Source: Rubrobacter_A sp965214435
GTDB lineage: Bacteria; Actinomycetota; Rubrobacteria; Rubrobacterales; Rubrobacteraceae
Assembly: GCA_965214435.1 (NCBI GenBank)
Contig: OZ243960.1
Location: forward strand, 868,001 to 932,000
Length of the DNA stretch: 64,000 bases
Direction: 5' to 3'
Below are positions 24,199 through 33,670 of the stretch, in pieces; the stretch's first letter is position 1, and every line of letters begins with the position of its first letter. Both the position numbers and the translations under genes were made by a program. The notes under the pieces were generated by a model. That model did not search any database. It had not been told where the DNA came from and saw only the letters and a program-made list of their open reading frames with translations.

Positions 24199-25284
24199 AT
24201 GTCCGAGGGAACGCTCCGGCGCACCCCGCTCTACGAGGAGCACAAAAAAGAGGGTGCGAAGCTCGTAGACTTCGCCGGCTGGGAGATGCCGGTGCAGTAC
24301 GAGGGGATACGGGCCGAGCACGAGGCGGTGCGGGAGCGCGCGGGGCTATTCGACGTCTCGCACATGGGCGAGGTCGCTTTCAAAGGGCCACAGGCCGAGG
24401 ATGCGGTGCAGCGGCTCGTGACCCGGGACGTCTCGCGGTTGTCGGTGGGTCAGGCCGGGTACGCGGCGGTCTGTTACGAGGACGGCGGGACGGTGGACGA
24501 CGTGCTCGTCTACCGCAACCCGGACGACTTCCTGATCGTGGTTAACGCCGCGAACAAGGATAAGGACGTCGCGCACTTCCGGGAAAATACCCGGGATCTG
24601 GATGTGGAAATAGAGGACCAGTCCGATGACTGGGCACTACTGGCCCTACAGGGACCGGAGGCCGTCGGCATTTTGCAGGAGTTTACCGGCACGGACCTCT
24701 CGGGCATCCGGTACTACCGCTACGAGGTCGGGGAAGTAGACGGGGCCTACGCGGTGCTTTCCCGCACCGGATACACCGGCGAGGACGGCTTCGAGTTATA
24801 TCTGCGCCCGGAAGACGCCCCCGCCGTGTGGCGGCGGCTCGTGGAGTCCGGGGCTGCGCCCGTGGGCCTCGGTGCTCGCGACACGTTGCGGCTGGAGGCC
24901 GGGATGTGTCTCTACGGAAACGAGCTCGACGCCGAGACTACGCCGCTCGAAGCCGGCATCGGTTTCGCGGTGCACCTGGACAAAGAAGAGGGGTTTGTCG
25001 GACAGGAGGCGCTGCGCCGGGAGAAGGATGAGGGGTTGCGGAAGAAGCTCGTCGGCTTCGAGGTCGAGGGGCGGGGCATCGCCCGCCACGGGTACGAGGT
25101 GACGGTTGACGGGGAGGCTGCTGGGGAGGTTACGAGCGGGACGCTGTCGCCGACGCTCGGGAAGGCGGTGGGGCTTGCGCTCGTTTCGCCGGGGGTAGAA
25201 GATGCGTTTGAGGTGGTAGTCCGGTCGCGGCCCGTAGAAGTCCGGACCGTTCCGCTACCGTTCTACAAACGCGATAAACAATAG
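24199..25284 (+). CDS. gcvT: Aminomethyltransferase (glycine cleavage T-protein)
   Basis: A 361-residue protein with the folate-binding fold. LYEEHKKEGAKLVDFAGWEM is the N-terminal signature, GLFDVSHMGEVAFKG follows, and SRTGYTGEDGFELYL and GARDTLRLEAGMCLYGNEL carry tetrahydrofolate-site residues. It transfers the aminomethyl carbon from lipoyl-GcvH to tetrahydrofolate, releasing ammonia. It starts four bases after gcvPB and lies 28 bases before gcvH, consistent with a single riboswitch-controlled transcript. Length is normal. Confidence 0.96.
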   Translation: MSEGTLRRTPLYEEHKKEGAKLVDFAGWEMPVQYEGIRAEHEAVRERAGLFDVSHMGEVAFKGPQAEDAVQRLVTRDVSRLSVGQAGYAAVCYEDGGTVDDVLVYRNPDDFLIVVNAANKDKDVAHFRENTRDLDVEIEDQSDDWALLALQGPEAVGILQEFTGTDLSGIRYYRYEVGEVDGAYAVLSRTGYTGEDGFELYLRPEDAPAVWRRLVESGAAPVGLGARDTLRLEAGMCLYGNELDAETTPLEAGIGFAVHLDKEEGFVGQEALRREKDEGLRKKLVGFEVEGRGIARHGYEVTVDGEAAGEVTSGTLSPTLGKAVGLALVSPGVEDAFEVVVRSRPVEVRTVPLPFYKRDKQ

Positions 25285-25312
25285 CTGCGGCGATAGCCCG
25301 GAGAGGAGCCGA

Positions 25313-25702
25313 GTGAGCGTACCCGAGGACCTTCAGTACACGAAAAGCCACGAGTGGGTGCGGCGGGAGGGAGACCTCGCAACTGTCGGCATTACCGAGC
25401 ACGCTCAAGACGAACTCGGCGACGTGGTATTTGTAGAGTTGCCCGAAGAAGGCGCGACCTACAGCGCCGGAGACTCCTTCGGGACCGTAGAGTCGGTAAA
25501 AGCCGTCTCTGACATCTACGCGCCGGTCGGGGGAGAGGTCGCGGAGGCCAACGGGACGTTGGCCGACACTCCGGAGAAGATCAACGAGGACCCCTACGGG
25601 GAAGGCTGGATCGTCCGCCTCCGCGTTTCAGGTGGCGGGGACCAACAAAATGGCCTCCTCTCCGCCGCCGACTACGAGAAGTTTCTCGAAGAAGAGGGAT
25701 AA
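25313..25702 (+). CDS. gcvH: Glycine cleavage system H protein
   Basis: A 129-residue lipoyl carrier. The lipoylated lysine is Lys63 in GTVESVKAVSDIYAP. YTKSHEWVRREGDLATVGIT and the C-terminal NEDPYGEGWIVRLRVS are typical. GTG start with GGAG upstream. It shuttles the aminomethyl intermediate between P-, T- and L-proteins. No L-protein (lpd) or lipoyl synthase is in the window, but a lipoate-ligase-like gene lies at 39.7 kb. A strong hairpin follows. Confidence 0.96.
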   Translation: MSVPEDLQYTKSHEWVRREGDLATVGITEHAQDELGDVVFVELPEEGATYSAGDSFGTVESVKAVSDIYAPVGGEVAEANGTLADTPEKINEDPYGEGWIVRLRVSGGGDQQNGLLSAADYEKFLEEEG

Positions 25703-25708
25703 AAGGAC

Positions 25709-25737
25709 AGGGCGGGCTTTTAGGTAAAGCCCGCCCT
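25709..25737. terminator. Strong hairpin, terminator of the gcv operon
   Basis: AGGGCGGGCTTT and AAAGCCCGCCCT form a perfect 12-base-pair stem with a five-base loop. It starts seven bases after the gcvH stop. There is no following T tract, but the symmetric AAA/TTT arms could terminate in both directions. It also separates gcvH from the convergent pseudogene. Confidence 0.75.
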
Positions 25738-25770
25738 ACGAGGTTCTGTAGCCCGGTTCGGGGCCGGGCG

Positions 25771-26634
25771 TTACTCCCGCACCACTTTTATGGCGTCGGC
25801 GATCACGTACCCTTCTCCGGAGGTCCAGCGTGAGACCTGGACGTTCCAGTCGTCGCCGGCGTTCATCTCGAAGCTCCCGAGCTCTACCTACCGGCCACCG
25901 GTGCTCGACTGGTCCGCGTAGACCCACTGCCAGCCGGCGGTGGTCTTGACTCCTACCGGGACCTGCGGGTTGTACCCTTTATCTCTCGGCCACCAGCCGT
26001 AGACGGTGTAGGTGTCGCGGGCCGGGATGTCGAAGCGGTAGCTCGCGGTATCGCTTGCGGCCCTGCTCGGGAGGGTGTAGCGATAGCCGGTACCGTAGCG
26101 CCCGGCGTTCTAGGAGCCGTTGCCCCAACTGGTCGAGGCGTCGAAGCGGCCGGTGGTAACTTTATCCGAGTTATCGACCACCCGGCTGTACGTCGTACTG
26201 TCCGCCGGGGCGACGGTAAAGTGCCAGGTGTGGCCGCCGGTGCGTCCCCGCGCGTCGGTGGCTACCACCCGGATTTCGTGCTTTCCGGGCTTGAGTCCTT
26301 TCAGGTCTACGGTGGCGGATTGCAGATACGGATAAGGACCTAGCAGCGCAACCTCCCTGGACGGTACGCCGTCTATGAAAACCTCTGCGGTTTTTATACT
26401 GGTGTTGTGGCGGGTCTCGATAGTGGCCCCGGCCCGGACGGGCTCCAACTCGTCCTGCGGGATCACCGCCCTGTCTGCGGGTAACAGGTCGTAGATAATC
26501 GGCCCGCTTGCCGGCTGTTCTCCAGTATCTACCCTTTGGGCTACCGACTGCTGCGAGAATGTGCTAGCCCCTGAAACAGCCAGTACCGTTGCCGTTAGAG
26601 CGAAGGTCAGCATCCAGCGCAAAGCTCTACTCAT
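25771..26634 (-). pseudogene. Secreted golvesin-like-domain protein with two in-frame TAG codons
   Basis: A 287-codon frame from ATG 26634 to TAA 25771-25773, interrupted only by TAG at 26110-26112 (codon 175) and 25888-25890 (codon 249). A signal peptide (MLTFALTATVLAVSGAST) opens the protein, then an Ig-like segment (IKTAEVFIDGVPSREVAL, HEIRVVATDARGRTGGHTWH). The last ~120 codons read as a golvesin C-terminal-like domain: RYGTGYRYTLPS, DTYTVYGWWPRD, GYVIADAIKVV. The second TAG falls at G-G-R-stop-V-E-L-G, where the domain normally has Trp. As a standard gene it would yield only the 174-residue N-terminal part. Confidence 0.7.
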
Positions 26635-26983
26635 GGAAATCTCTCCCTTCTTTCCTTCAATTCCTCTTACCTAACGCCTAATGTACTCGCAGAAGACACT
26701 AAAACAATTACATGCAAAGTACAGTTTCATAATAATTCGGACGGGGCTGGTAGTAGACTGGGCGACGTATACGGCTTCCGGAAGGTTCAGCCGGGTAGTT
26801 GGAACGGTAGCTTGTTGCTATGCTGAATCTAGCGCGAACGCCAGGGTAGATGCTAGGGGTGTTACAAGATGTTTTTGAGTAACTGGAGACCTGAGTGTAA
26901 GCTACAGGATTATAGAGGCATGTCCGACGGGACTGCCGGGTAAGATACGTTGGGATTGTAAAGCGGGTCAAGAGGAGGGCCAT
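26635..26983. other. Gene-poor interval upstream of tkt
   Basis: About 350 bases with visibly lower GC than the surroundings and no convincing coding frame. A 65-codon plus-strand ORF (26681-26878) lacks a ribosome site and coding character. The region must hold the promoter of the pentose phosphate operon and the promoter of the secreted-protein relic. I see no recognisable riboswitch or strong hairpin. Confidence 0.5.
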
Positions 26984-28852
26984 ATGGCACAGGCAGACCA
27001 GGCGACTGTAGGGGCCGAGCGCTGGCACGCGCTGGCGCAGCAGCTCCGGGCGGACAGCATCCGTTCTAGTTCGGCGGGCGGGTCGGGGCATCCTACGTCG
27101 AGCATGTCGGCGGCGGACTTGATGGCCGTCTTGATGACCAAGTATCTGCGGTACGACTTCGACGAGCCGGATAATCCGGCTAACGACCGGCTGATCTTCT
27201 CCAAGGGCCACGCCTCGCCGCTCTTGTACTCGATATATAAAGCCGCCGGGGCCATAACCGACGATGAGCTACTCTCCTTCCGCTCTTTCGGCAGTCGCTT
27301 CGAGGGCCACCCGACGCCGCGGATAGAGTGGGTGGACGTCGCCACCGGTTCTCTCGGGCAGGGGCTTCCGGCGGGGGTCGGATTTGCGCTCGCGAGCAAG
27401 TACCTTGACGAGACGCCCGCCCGCGTGTGGGTACTCTGCGGCGACTCGGAGATGGCTGAGGGCTCAATGTGGGAGGCTTTTCATCACGCGGCCTACTACA
27501 AGCTCGGCAACCTCATCGCCGTAATCGACATGAACCGCCTCGGCCAGACCCGCGAGACCATGGACGGCTGGAACGGTGACGCCTACGAGGCTCGCGCCAA
27601 GGCCTTCGGCTGTCACGCCATACAGGTAGACGGTCACGACCTCGAAGCTATAGACCAGGCGTACGCCCAGGCTCTGGAGCAGGAAGATGTGCCGACCGTG
27701 ATCATCGCCCGCACCAAAAAGGGCAGCGGCGTATCGTTCCTTGAAAACCAGGATGGCCTCCACGGGACGCCGGTAGACCCCGAGAGAGAAGAAGAGGCGC
27801 TAAACGAGCTCGGCAGCGAGGGTAACATCGTCGTCGAGGTTCAGAAGCCGCAGTCGAGCGGCAAGAACTTTACCCCCGGCTGGACCGGAGAGCTAGAGCT
27901 GCCGACCTGGGAGATAGGCGACGAGGAGGCTACCCGGACGGCCTACGGATCGGCGCTGCAGGCCCTCGGGGCTGCCCGCGAAGACGTGGTCGCCATGGAC
28001 GGCGAGGTCAGCAACTCCACCCGCGCCGGTTACTTCGCCGGGGACTACCCGGACCGCTACTTCGAGATGTTTATCTCCGAGCAGCAGATGGCCGCGGTCG
28101 CCGTGGCGATGGGCTCGCGGGGCCGGGTACCCTACGCGTCGAGCTTCGCCGCGTTCTGGAGCCGGGCCTTCGACTTTATCCGGATGGCGGCCATAACCGG
28201 GGCTAACATGCGCCTCTGCGGTTCGCACGCCGGTTCCTCCATCGGCCCGGACGGTCCCTCGCAGATGGGCCTTGAGGACATAGCCATGATGCGGGCTGTG
28301 GAAGGCTCGACCGTGCTCCATCCCTCCGACGTCAACCAGACGGCAAAGCTCGTCGCGGAGCTAGCCGACCGGGACGGTATCAGTTTCCTGCGGACTGTGC
28401 GGGGGAAGACGCCGGTGATCTACGGTCCCGACGAGGAGTTCCATATCGGCGGCAGCAAGGTCGTCCGCTCCTCCGAGGAAGACCAGGTGACGGTCGTGGC
28501 GATGGGCATAACGGTATTTAACGCCCTGGAAGCCGCAGACCAGCTCGCCGGTGAAGGCATAAACGTCCGGCTCGTGGACGCCTACTCCATAAAGCCCATC
28601 GACGCCGCCACGCTGCGCGGGTCCGTGGAAGCCACCGGGAATCGGCTCGTCGTGGTCGAGGACCACTGGCCGGAAGGCGGTCTCGGGGAGGCTGTTCTAT
28701 CCGCCCTCGTCAGGACCAGCGGCACCGGCGACCTCCACTACAAGCACCTCGCGGTCACCGGCATGCCGGGCTCCGGCACGCCGGAAGAGCTAATGGACGC
28801 GGCCGGCATCACGTCCAACCACGTGGTCAGCGCCGTAAAAGAGCTGCTCTAA
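26984..28852 (+). CDS. tkt: Transketolase
   Basis: A 622-residue full-length transketolase. The N-terminal thiamine diphosphate domain shows SSAGGSGHPTSSMSAADLMA, SKGHASPLLYSIYKAAG and the metal-site GDSEMAEGSMWEAFHHAAY. The middle Pyr domain carries YFEMFISEQQMAAVAVAMG, with the catalytic Glu in SEQQ. It exchanges two-carbon units between ketose and aldose phosphates. AGGAGGG precedes the ATG. First gene of the pentose phosphate group; a hairpin separates it from tal, so it may also be regulated separately. Confidence 0.95.
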   Translation: MAQADQATVGAERWHALAQQLRADSIRSSSAGGSGHPTSSMSAADLMAVLMTKYLRYDFDEPDNPANDRLIFSKGHASPLLYSIYKAAGAITDDELLSFRSFGSRFEGHPTPRIEWVDVATGSLGQGLPAGVGFALASKYLDETPARVWVLCGDSEMAEGSMWEAFHHAAYYKLGNLIAVIDMNRLGQTRETMDGWNGDAYEARAKAFGCHAIQVDGHDLEAIDQAYAQALEQEDVPTVIIARTKKGSGVSFLENQDGLHGTPVDPEREEEALNELGSEGNIVVEVQKPQSSGKNFTPGWTGELELPTWEIGDEEATRTAYGSALQALGAAREDVVAMDGEVSNSTRAGYFAGDYPDRYFEMFISEQQMAAVAVAMGSRGRVPYASSFAAFWSRAFDFIRMAAITGANMRLCGSHAGSSIGPDGPSQMGLEDIAMMRAVEGSTVLHPSDVNQTAKLVAELADRDGISFLRTVRGKTPVIYGPDEEFHIGGSKVVRSSEEDQVTVVAMGITVFNALEAADQLAGEGINVRLVDAYSIKPIDAATLRGSVEATGNRLVVVEDHWPEGGLGEAVLSALVRTSGTGDLHYKHLAVTGMPGSGTPEELMDAAGITSNHVVSAVKELL

Positions 28853-28863
28853 GTTAACCTGCG

Positions 28864-28890
28864 GGCCGGGAGTTACCAACGCTCCCGGCC
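28864..28890 (+). terminator. Hairpin between tkt and tal
   Basis: GGCCGGGAG (28864-28872) pairs with CTCCCGGCC (28882-28890) around a nine-base loop, followed by TTTC. It lies 11 bases after the tkt stop. It may terminate or attenuate tkt transcription before tal. Confidence 0.65.
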
Positions 28891-28974
28891 TTTCGGCTGG
28901 TTGTAATACCGGATACACTGCTAGGACACACTGCACGATTATCTTGGAGGCTTAACGCTTTCGAGGAGGTTTCG

Positions 28975-30075
28975 ATGAACGAGCGGTTGCAGAAGATGAA
29001 CGAGTTGGGGCAGGGTCCCTGGGTAGACGAGCTCTCGCGGGAGGATATAAAAAACGGTGGGTTGCAGCAGATGATAGACGACGGGATTGTGGGCGTGACC
29101 TCGAACCCGGCTATCTTCCAGAAAGCTATCGCCGAGAGCGACCTCTACGACGATCAGCTACAAGAACTGGCCCAGAAGTACGATGACCCGAAGGAAATCT
29201 TCTGGGAGATAGCCCGCCAGGACATCCAGGACGCCTGCGACATGTTCGCGCCCGTCCACGAGAGGACCGGCAACCGGGACGGTTTCGTATCGCTGGAAGT
29301 CCAGCCGGACATAGCCTACGACGCTCAGGCTACTATAGACGAGGCGGTCCGGCTGCACGAGATGGTGGACCGGCAGAATCTCTTTGTAAAAGTACCGGCC
29401 ACGGTACCGGGGCTCATAGCCATAGAAGAGATGATCTCCCGCGGGCGCTCGATCAACGTCACCCTGATCTTCTCCCTCGAACGCTACCGCGAGGTCGCCC
29501 GGGCCTATATCCGGGGCATCAAGCGACTCGTCGAGAGCGGCGGCGACCCCTCGACCGTCCACTCCGTAGCCAGCTTCTTTGTCTCCCGGATAGACTCCGA
29601 GGCCGACGACCGGCTAGAAGAGGCGGGGGCCGACGACCTCAAGGGACGGCTTGCCGTGGATAACGCCAAGCTCGCGTACCAGATCTACAACGAGATCTTT
29701 AGTGGTCCCCGGTGGCGCTCTTTCGAGAGTCAAGGCGCGAATAGCCAACGGCTACTCTGGGCCTCGACCTCCTCAAAGAACCCGGACTACTCCGACGTGC
29801 TCTACGTCGAGAACCTGGTCGGGCCGGAGACGGTAAACACCATGCCGAAAGACACCATCGAGGCTGTAAAAGAGCAGGCGGAGATCCGTCCGACCTTAGA
29901 AGAAGGCGTCGAGGAGGCGAAGCAGCTCTTCCAGAAGCTCCGCGAAGTCGGCCTGGACTACGAGGACGTTACCGACCTTCTGGAGCAGGAAGGCATCGAC
30001 AAGTTCGCCCAACCCTTTAACGAGATGCTGGACGAGATCAAGGACAAGGGCCGCCGGCTCGCCCGCCAGTCGTAG
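28975..30075 (+). CDS. tal: Transaldolase
   Basis: A 366-residue class I transaldolase of the long actinobacterial type. GVTSNPAIFQKAI (about 40-52) is the N-terminal signature, and the Schiff-base lysine is Lys139 in NLFVKVPATVPG. SVASFFVSRIDSEAD and WASTSSKNPDYSDVLYVENL follow. It transfers dihydroxyacetone units between sugar phosphates. GAGGAGG precedes ATG. The gnd gene follows after 50 bases. Confidence 0.95.
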   Translation: MNERLQKMNELGQGPWVDELSREDIKNGGLQQMIDDGIVGVTSNPAIFQKAIAESDLYDDQLQELAQKYDDPKEIFWEIARQDIQDACDMFAPVHERTGNRDGFVSLEVQPDIAYDAQATIDEAVRLHEMVDRQNLFVKVPATVPGLIAIEEMISRGRSINVTLIFSLERYREVARAYIRGIKRLVESGGDPSTVHSVASFFVSRIDSEADDRLEEAGADDLKGRLAVDNAKLAYQIYNEIFSGPRWRSFESQGANSQRLLWASTSSKNPDYSDVLYVENLVGPETVNTMPKDTIEAVKEQAEIRPTLEEGVEEAKQLFQKLREVGLDYEDVTDLLEQEGIDKFAQPFNEMLDEIKDKGRRLARQS

Positions 30076-30125
30076 GATCGCGTTATCATCCAGTCGTCGG
30101 CTTTTCGAGCAGAGAGGGAGGAACA

Positions 30126-31052
30126 GTGGAGATAGGGATTTACGGCCTCGGCCGGATGGGCGCGAACATGGTGCGCCGGCTTGCCGAGAGCGACGAGCAC
30201 CACGTGGTCGCCGGTAACCGCTCGCCGGAGCCGGTGGACACGGCTGTAGAGCAGGGCGCCGAGGGCGCTTACAGCATCGAGGAGTTCGTCGAGAAGCTCG
30301 AAGCCCCGCGCGTTCTGTGGTCGATGCTCCCGGCCGGGGACGTTACGGGCAAGGTCGTCCGCCAGTTCGCCGACCTCGCCGAAGAAGGCGACATAATAAT
30401 CGACGGCGGTAACTCCTACTTCCGGGACTCGGTCTCGCGGGCCGAGGAGCTGCGGGAAAAGGGCTTCCGGTGGCTCGACGCCGGCATCAGCGGTGGCGTC
30501 TGGGGATATGAGATCGGCTACTGCACCATGATCGGCGGCGACTCGGACGCCTTCGAGCACGTCGAGCCCGCCCTAAAGACCCTCGCCCCCGAGGACGGTT
30601 ACGCCTACGTCGGCGGCGCCGGGGCCGGGCACTTCACCAAGATGGTCCACAACGGCATCGAATACGGTTTGCTACAGGCATATGCCGAAGGATTCGAGAT
30701 ACTGCAGAAGTCCCGCTACGACGTGGACCTGCGGGCCATCTCCCACCTGTGGAACCAGGGTAGCGTAGTCCGTGGCTGGCTTCTGGAGCTTGCCGAGAGC
30801 GCCTTCGAGAGAGACCCGAACCTCGACCAGATCGAGGGCTACGTCGATGACTCGGGCGAGGGCCGCTGGACAGTGATGGAAGCCATTCACGAGGACGTGC
30901 CGGCCGCGACCATCGCCGGCTCGCTATTTGCCCGGTTCGCCTCCCGCCAAGATCAGTCGTTTGCCATGAAGACCATAGCTGCTCTACGCAACGAGTTCGG
31001 CGGCCACGCGGTGCGTGAGGCGAGCACCCAGGGCTACGAGGAGCAGCAGTAG
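30126..31052 (+). CDS. gnd: 6-Phosphogluconate dehydrogenase, decarboxylating (short type)
   Basis: A 308-residue protein of the short dehydrogenase form (about 300 instead of 470 residues). The nucleotide motif GLGRMGANM is at residues 7-15. The substrate signature ISGGVWGYEIGYCTMIGG and the catalytic Lys in HFTKMVHNGIEYG are present. The short form is usually NAD-preferring, but cofactor preference cannot be confirmed here. It oxidises 6-phosphogluconate to ribulose 5-phosphate and CO2. GTG start with GAGGGAGG. Twelve bases separate it from zwf. Confidence 0.93.
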   Translation: MEIGIYGLGRMGANMVRRLAESDEHHVVAGNRSPEPVDTAVEQGAEGAYSIEEFVEKLEAPRVLWSMLPAGDVTGKVVRQFADLAEEGDIIIDGGNSYFRDSVSRAEELREKGFRWLDAGISGGVWGYEIGYCTMIGGDSDAFEHVEPALKTLAPEDGYAYVGGAGAGHFTKMVHNGIEYGLLQAYAEGFEILQKSRYDVDLRAISHLWNQGSVVRGWLLELAESAFERDPNLDQIEGYVDDSGEGRWTVMEAIHEDVPAATIAGSLFARFASRQDQSFAMKTIAALRNEFGGHAVREASTQGYEEQQ

Positions 31053-31064
31053 GAGGAGGGAGCC

Positions 31065-32600
31065 TTGGCCGATACCCAGGTACTACAGAACACGCTCCAG
31101 GACGAGGCGCGCCTGCCGCGCGTCCCGGACCCGGGAGTAGTCGTAATATTCGGTGCTTCCGGGGACCTCACCTCCCGCAAGCTGGTGCCGGCGCTCTACG
31201 ACCTCGCAGCCCAGCGCCGGCTGCCGATGGAGTTCGCCGTCGTCGGCATCTCCCGCACGGAGATGAGCCACGAGGAGTTCCGCGACAAGTTGCGCAAGGC
31301 TCTGGGCGAGCACCGCAACGAGGTCTCCGACGACGTGTGGGAGACGTTTTCCAAAGGTATTTACTACCTGCCGGGCGACTCGAAGGAGCCGGACACTTAC
31401 GAGGAGTTAAAGAACTTCCTCAAGGAGATAGACGGGGAGCGGGGGACGGCCGGTAACCGGGTCTTCTACCTATCTTCGTCGTCGTCGTTGTTCCCGGCGA
31501 TAGTCGAGCGTCTTGGGGAAGCCGGGATGAACGAGGGCGAGGACGGCGGCTGGTCACGGCTGGTGGTCGAGAAGCCTTTCGGGCGGGACCTGGAGAGCGC
31601 CCAGGAGTTGAACAACGACATAAAGCAGCACTTCCGGGAAAAGCAGATCTACCGCATCGACCACTACCTCGGTAAGGAGACCGTCCAGAATATTCTGGCC
31701 TTAAGGTTCTCGAACGGTATCTTCGAGCCGATCTGGAACCAGCACTACGTGGACCACGTCCAGATCACGGTCGCCGAGAGTGACGGGGTCGGCACCCGCG
31801 GCGCGTTCTACGAGGAGACCGGCGCCCTGCGGGACATCGTCCAGAACCACGTGATGCAGGTACTATGCCTGACGGCGATGGAGCCGCCGGTAGCCTTTGA
31901 CGCCGACTCGCTGCGCGAAGAAAAGGTAAAGGTCCTCAAAGCCGTGCGCCACATACCGGAGGACCAGGTAAACGAGTTCGCGGTGCGCGGCCAGTACGGC
32001 GAAGGCTGGGTCTGGGGCGAGCAGGTCCCCGGCTACCGCGAGGAGGACGGTGTCGACGAAAACTCCCAGACCGAGACCTACGTCGCGCTAAAGCTTTTCG
32101 TAGATAACTGGCGGTGGGCCGGCATCCCGTTCTACCTGCGCACCGGCAAGCAGTTGCCTAAGAAAGCGACGGAGATCGCCATCCAGTTCAAGCAGACGCC
32201 GCATACCCCGTTTGCTGGGTCGGAGACGCGGGGACTGGAGCCGAACGTGCTCGTCATCCGCATCCAGCCCGAGGAAGGCGTCTCGCTGAAGATAGGGGCG
32301 AAGGTGCCGGGAGCCGGCTTCGAGGTAAGCTCGGTCAACATGGACCTGCTCTACGGTACGGCATTCCTGGAGGAGGCGCCGGACGCTTACCAGCGGTTGC
32401 TCTTGGACCTCATGCTCGGCGACCCGACGCTGTTTATCCGGTCGGACGAGGCTGAGGGAGCGTGGAGCATTCTGGACCCCATAATGCGGGCCTGGGAAAA
32501 CGGAGAGCAGGGGGTGGAGATCTACCCGGCCGGAGAGTGGGGGCCGGAGGAAGCCAACGAGCTTCTGGAGCAGGACGGGCGCGAGTGGAGGAGGCCGTGA
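31065..32600 (+). CDS. zwf: Glucose-6-phosphate 1-dehydrogenase
   Basis: A 511-residue protein. NADP-binding GASGDL is at residues 30-35, and the active-site signature RIDHYLGKE at 197-205 includes the catalytic His and Lys. VEKPFGRDLESA and NVLVIRIQPEEGVSLKIGAK are typical. TTG start preceded by GGAGGGAG. It produces 6-phosphogluconolactone and reduced cofactor. Its TGA overlaps the opcA GTG (GTGA), so the two are coupled, which fits OpcA being an assembly or activation factor for this enzyme in actinobacteria and cyanobacteria. Confidence 0.95.
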   Translation: MADTQVLQNTLQDEARLPRVPDPGVVVIFGASGDLTSRKLVPALYDLAAQRRLPMEFAVVGISRTEMSHEEFRDKLRKALGEHRNEVSDDVWETFSKGIYYLPGDSKEPDTYEELKNFLKEIDGERGTAGNRVFYLSSSSSLFPAIVERLGEAGMNEGEDGGWSRLVVEKPFGRDLESAQELNNDIKQHFREKQIYRIDHYLGKETVQNILALRFSNGIFEPIWNQHYVDHVQITVAESDGVGTRGAFYEETGALRDIVQNHVMQVLCLTAMEPPVAFDADSLREEKVKVLKAVRHIPEDQVNEFAVRGQYGEGWVWGEQVPGYREEDGVDENSQTETYVALKLFVDNWRWAGIPFYLRTGKQLPKKATEIAIQFKQTPHTPFAGSETRGLEPNVLVIRIQPEEGVSLKIGAKVPGAGFEVSSVNMDLLYGTAFLEEAPDAYQRLLLDLMLGDPTLFIRSDEAEGAWSILDPIMRAWENGEQGVEIYPAGEWGPEEANELLEQDGREWRRP

Positions 32601-33670
32601 TCGACGAGCGGCGTTCGCCGGGTGGCGGCCGGATGAGTGTCGAGCAGATAGAGCACGAGCTGGGACAGCTCCGGATGAACGAGGACGGCAGCATCGGCCA
32701 GCGGGCCAGCGTCCTGAACCTGATCGTGGTGACCGACGATGAGTCCGCGTCCGAGGTTACGGAGGCCATCTCGAACCTCGCGGGCGGATACCCGTCACGG
32801 GCGATAGTCCTGATCTCCGACCCCGACGAGTCCGAGCCGAGCGTGGAAGTCGAGCTTTCGGCGTTCTGTAGCGTCCGGGGCGGCGGCAACGCCTCGGTCT
32901 GCGCGGAGCAGGTCACCATCCACGCCGGGGGCGCTCCCGCCGGACACCTCGAAAGCCTCGCCGGGCCGCTCCTGATCCCGGACCTGCCGGTCTTTCTGTG
33001 GTACCCGGGCGGGTTCTCCCCCGACTCCCCGGAGTTCCAGGGGATGGCCGAGTTGGCGGACCGTTTGATCCTCGACTCCGCGGCATCCGATGACCCGGAG
33101 GGCCTCGTCCGCGAGCTTTCGGAGATGATAGACGAGGAGCACATCCCCGCGGTGGGAGACCTGCAGTGGGTCGCCCTCTCGCCCTGGCGCTCCCTGACCG
33201 CGGACCTCTTCAGCCCCCCGGACCGGACCGGAGAACTGGAGAGGATCCGGCGGGTCGAGATCCTGCACAACCCCGACGGCAAGGTGCGGGCGCTCCTGAT
33301 AACCGGCTGGCTCGCCTCGGCGCTCGGCTGGCAACTGGACGACGCCGAAGAAACCGACAGAGGGTATGAGATCCACTTTTCTAGTCCCTCGGGCGACGTC
33401 ACGGTGGAATTTACCTCCCAGCCGCCGGAGGCCACGCTGCGCCGCATCCGGCTGCACACCGACGACCTCTCGTTCCAGGTCTCCCGGCACCGGGAACAGG
33501 GCGACGCCCGCTCGACGGTAATGCGGGACGGCGAGATAATCGGCGAACGTACGGTCCACCTCGGCAACTTTCACCTCGGTGTACTGGTCGGCGAGGAACT
33601 ACAGTACCGGGGCCACGATACCAACTACGAGTCCGCCCTCCGGGTCGCAACCGAGATACTCGCCCGGTGA
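32597..33670 (+). CDS. opcA: Glucose-6-phosphate dehydrogenase assembly protein OpcA
   Basis: A 357-residue protein from GTG 32597 (GGAGG upstream; ATG 32633 is an alternative). It matches OpcA: TLIVVTDDE-like strand (LNLIVVTDDESASEVTEAI), then SRAIVLISDPDESEPSVEVE, the Cys-containing CSVRGGGNASVCAEQVTI, and FLWYPGGFSPDSPEF. OpcA binds and activates glucose-6-phosphate dehydrogenase, and in cyanobacteria does so under redox control. The two Cys residues near positions 95 and 106 could be redox-sensitive, but this is inference. It overlaps both zwf and pgl by four bases. Confidence 0.92.
   Translation: MIDERRSPGGGRMSVEQIEHELGQLRMNEDGSIGQRASVLNLIVVTDDESASEVTEAISNLAGGYPSRAIVLISDPDESEPSVEVELSAFCSVRGGGNASVCAEQVTIHAGGAPAGHLESLAGPLLIPDLPVFLWYPGGFSPDSPEFQGMAELADRLILDSAASDDPEGLVRELSEMIDEEHIPAVGDLQWVALSPWRSLTADLFSPPDRTGELERIRRVEILHNPDGKVRALLITGWLASALGWQLDDAEETDRGYEIHFSSPSGDVTVEFTSQPPEATLRRIRLHTDDLSFQVSRHREQGDARSTVMRDGEIIGERTVHLGNFHLGVLVGEELQYRGHDTNYESALRVATEILAR

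Noticed and set aside
25771..26634. TAG recoding (pyrrolysine or amber suppression) as the main explanation
   Set aside because: Many genes in the window use TAG as a normal stop, and no suppressor tRNA or pyl gene was seen; pseudogene decay is simpler.
26681..26878. 65-codon plus-strand ORF
   Set aside because: No ribosome site, no domain, and amino acid composition like translated noncoding DNA.
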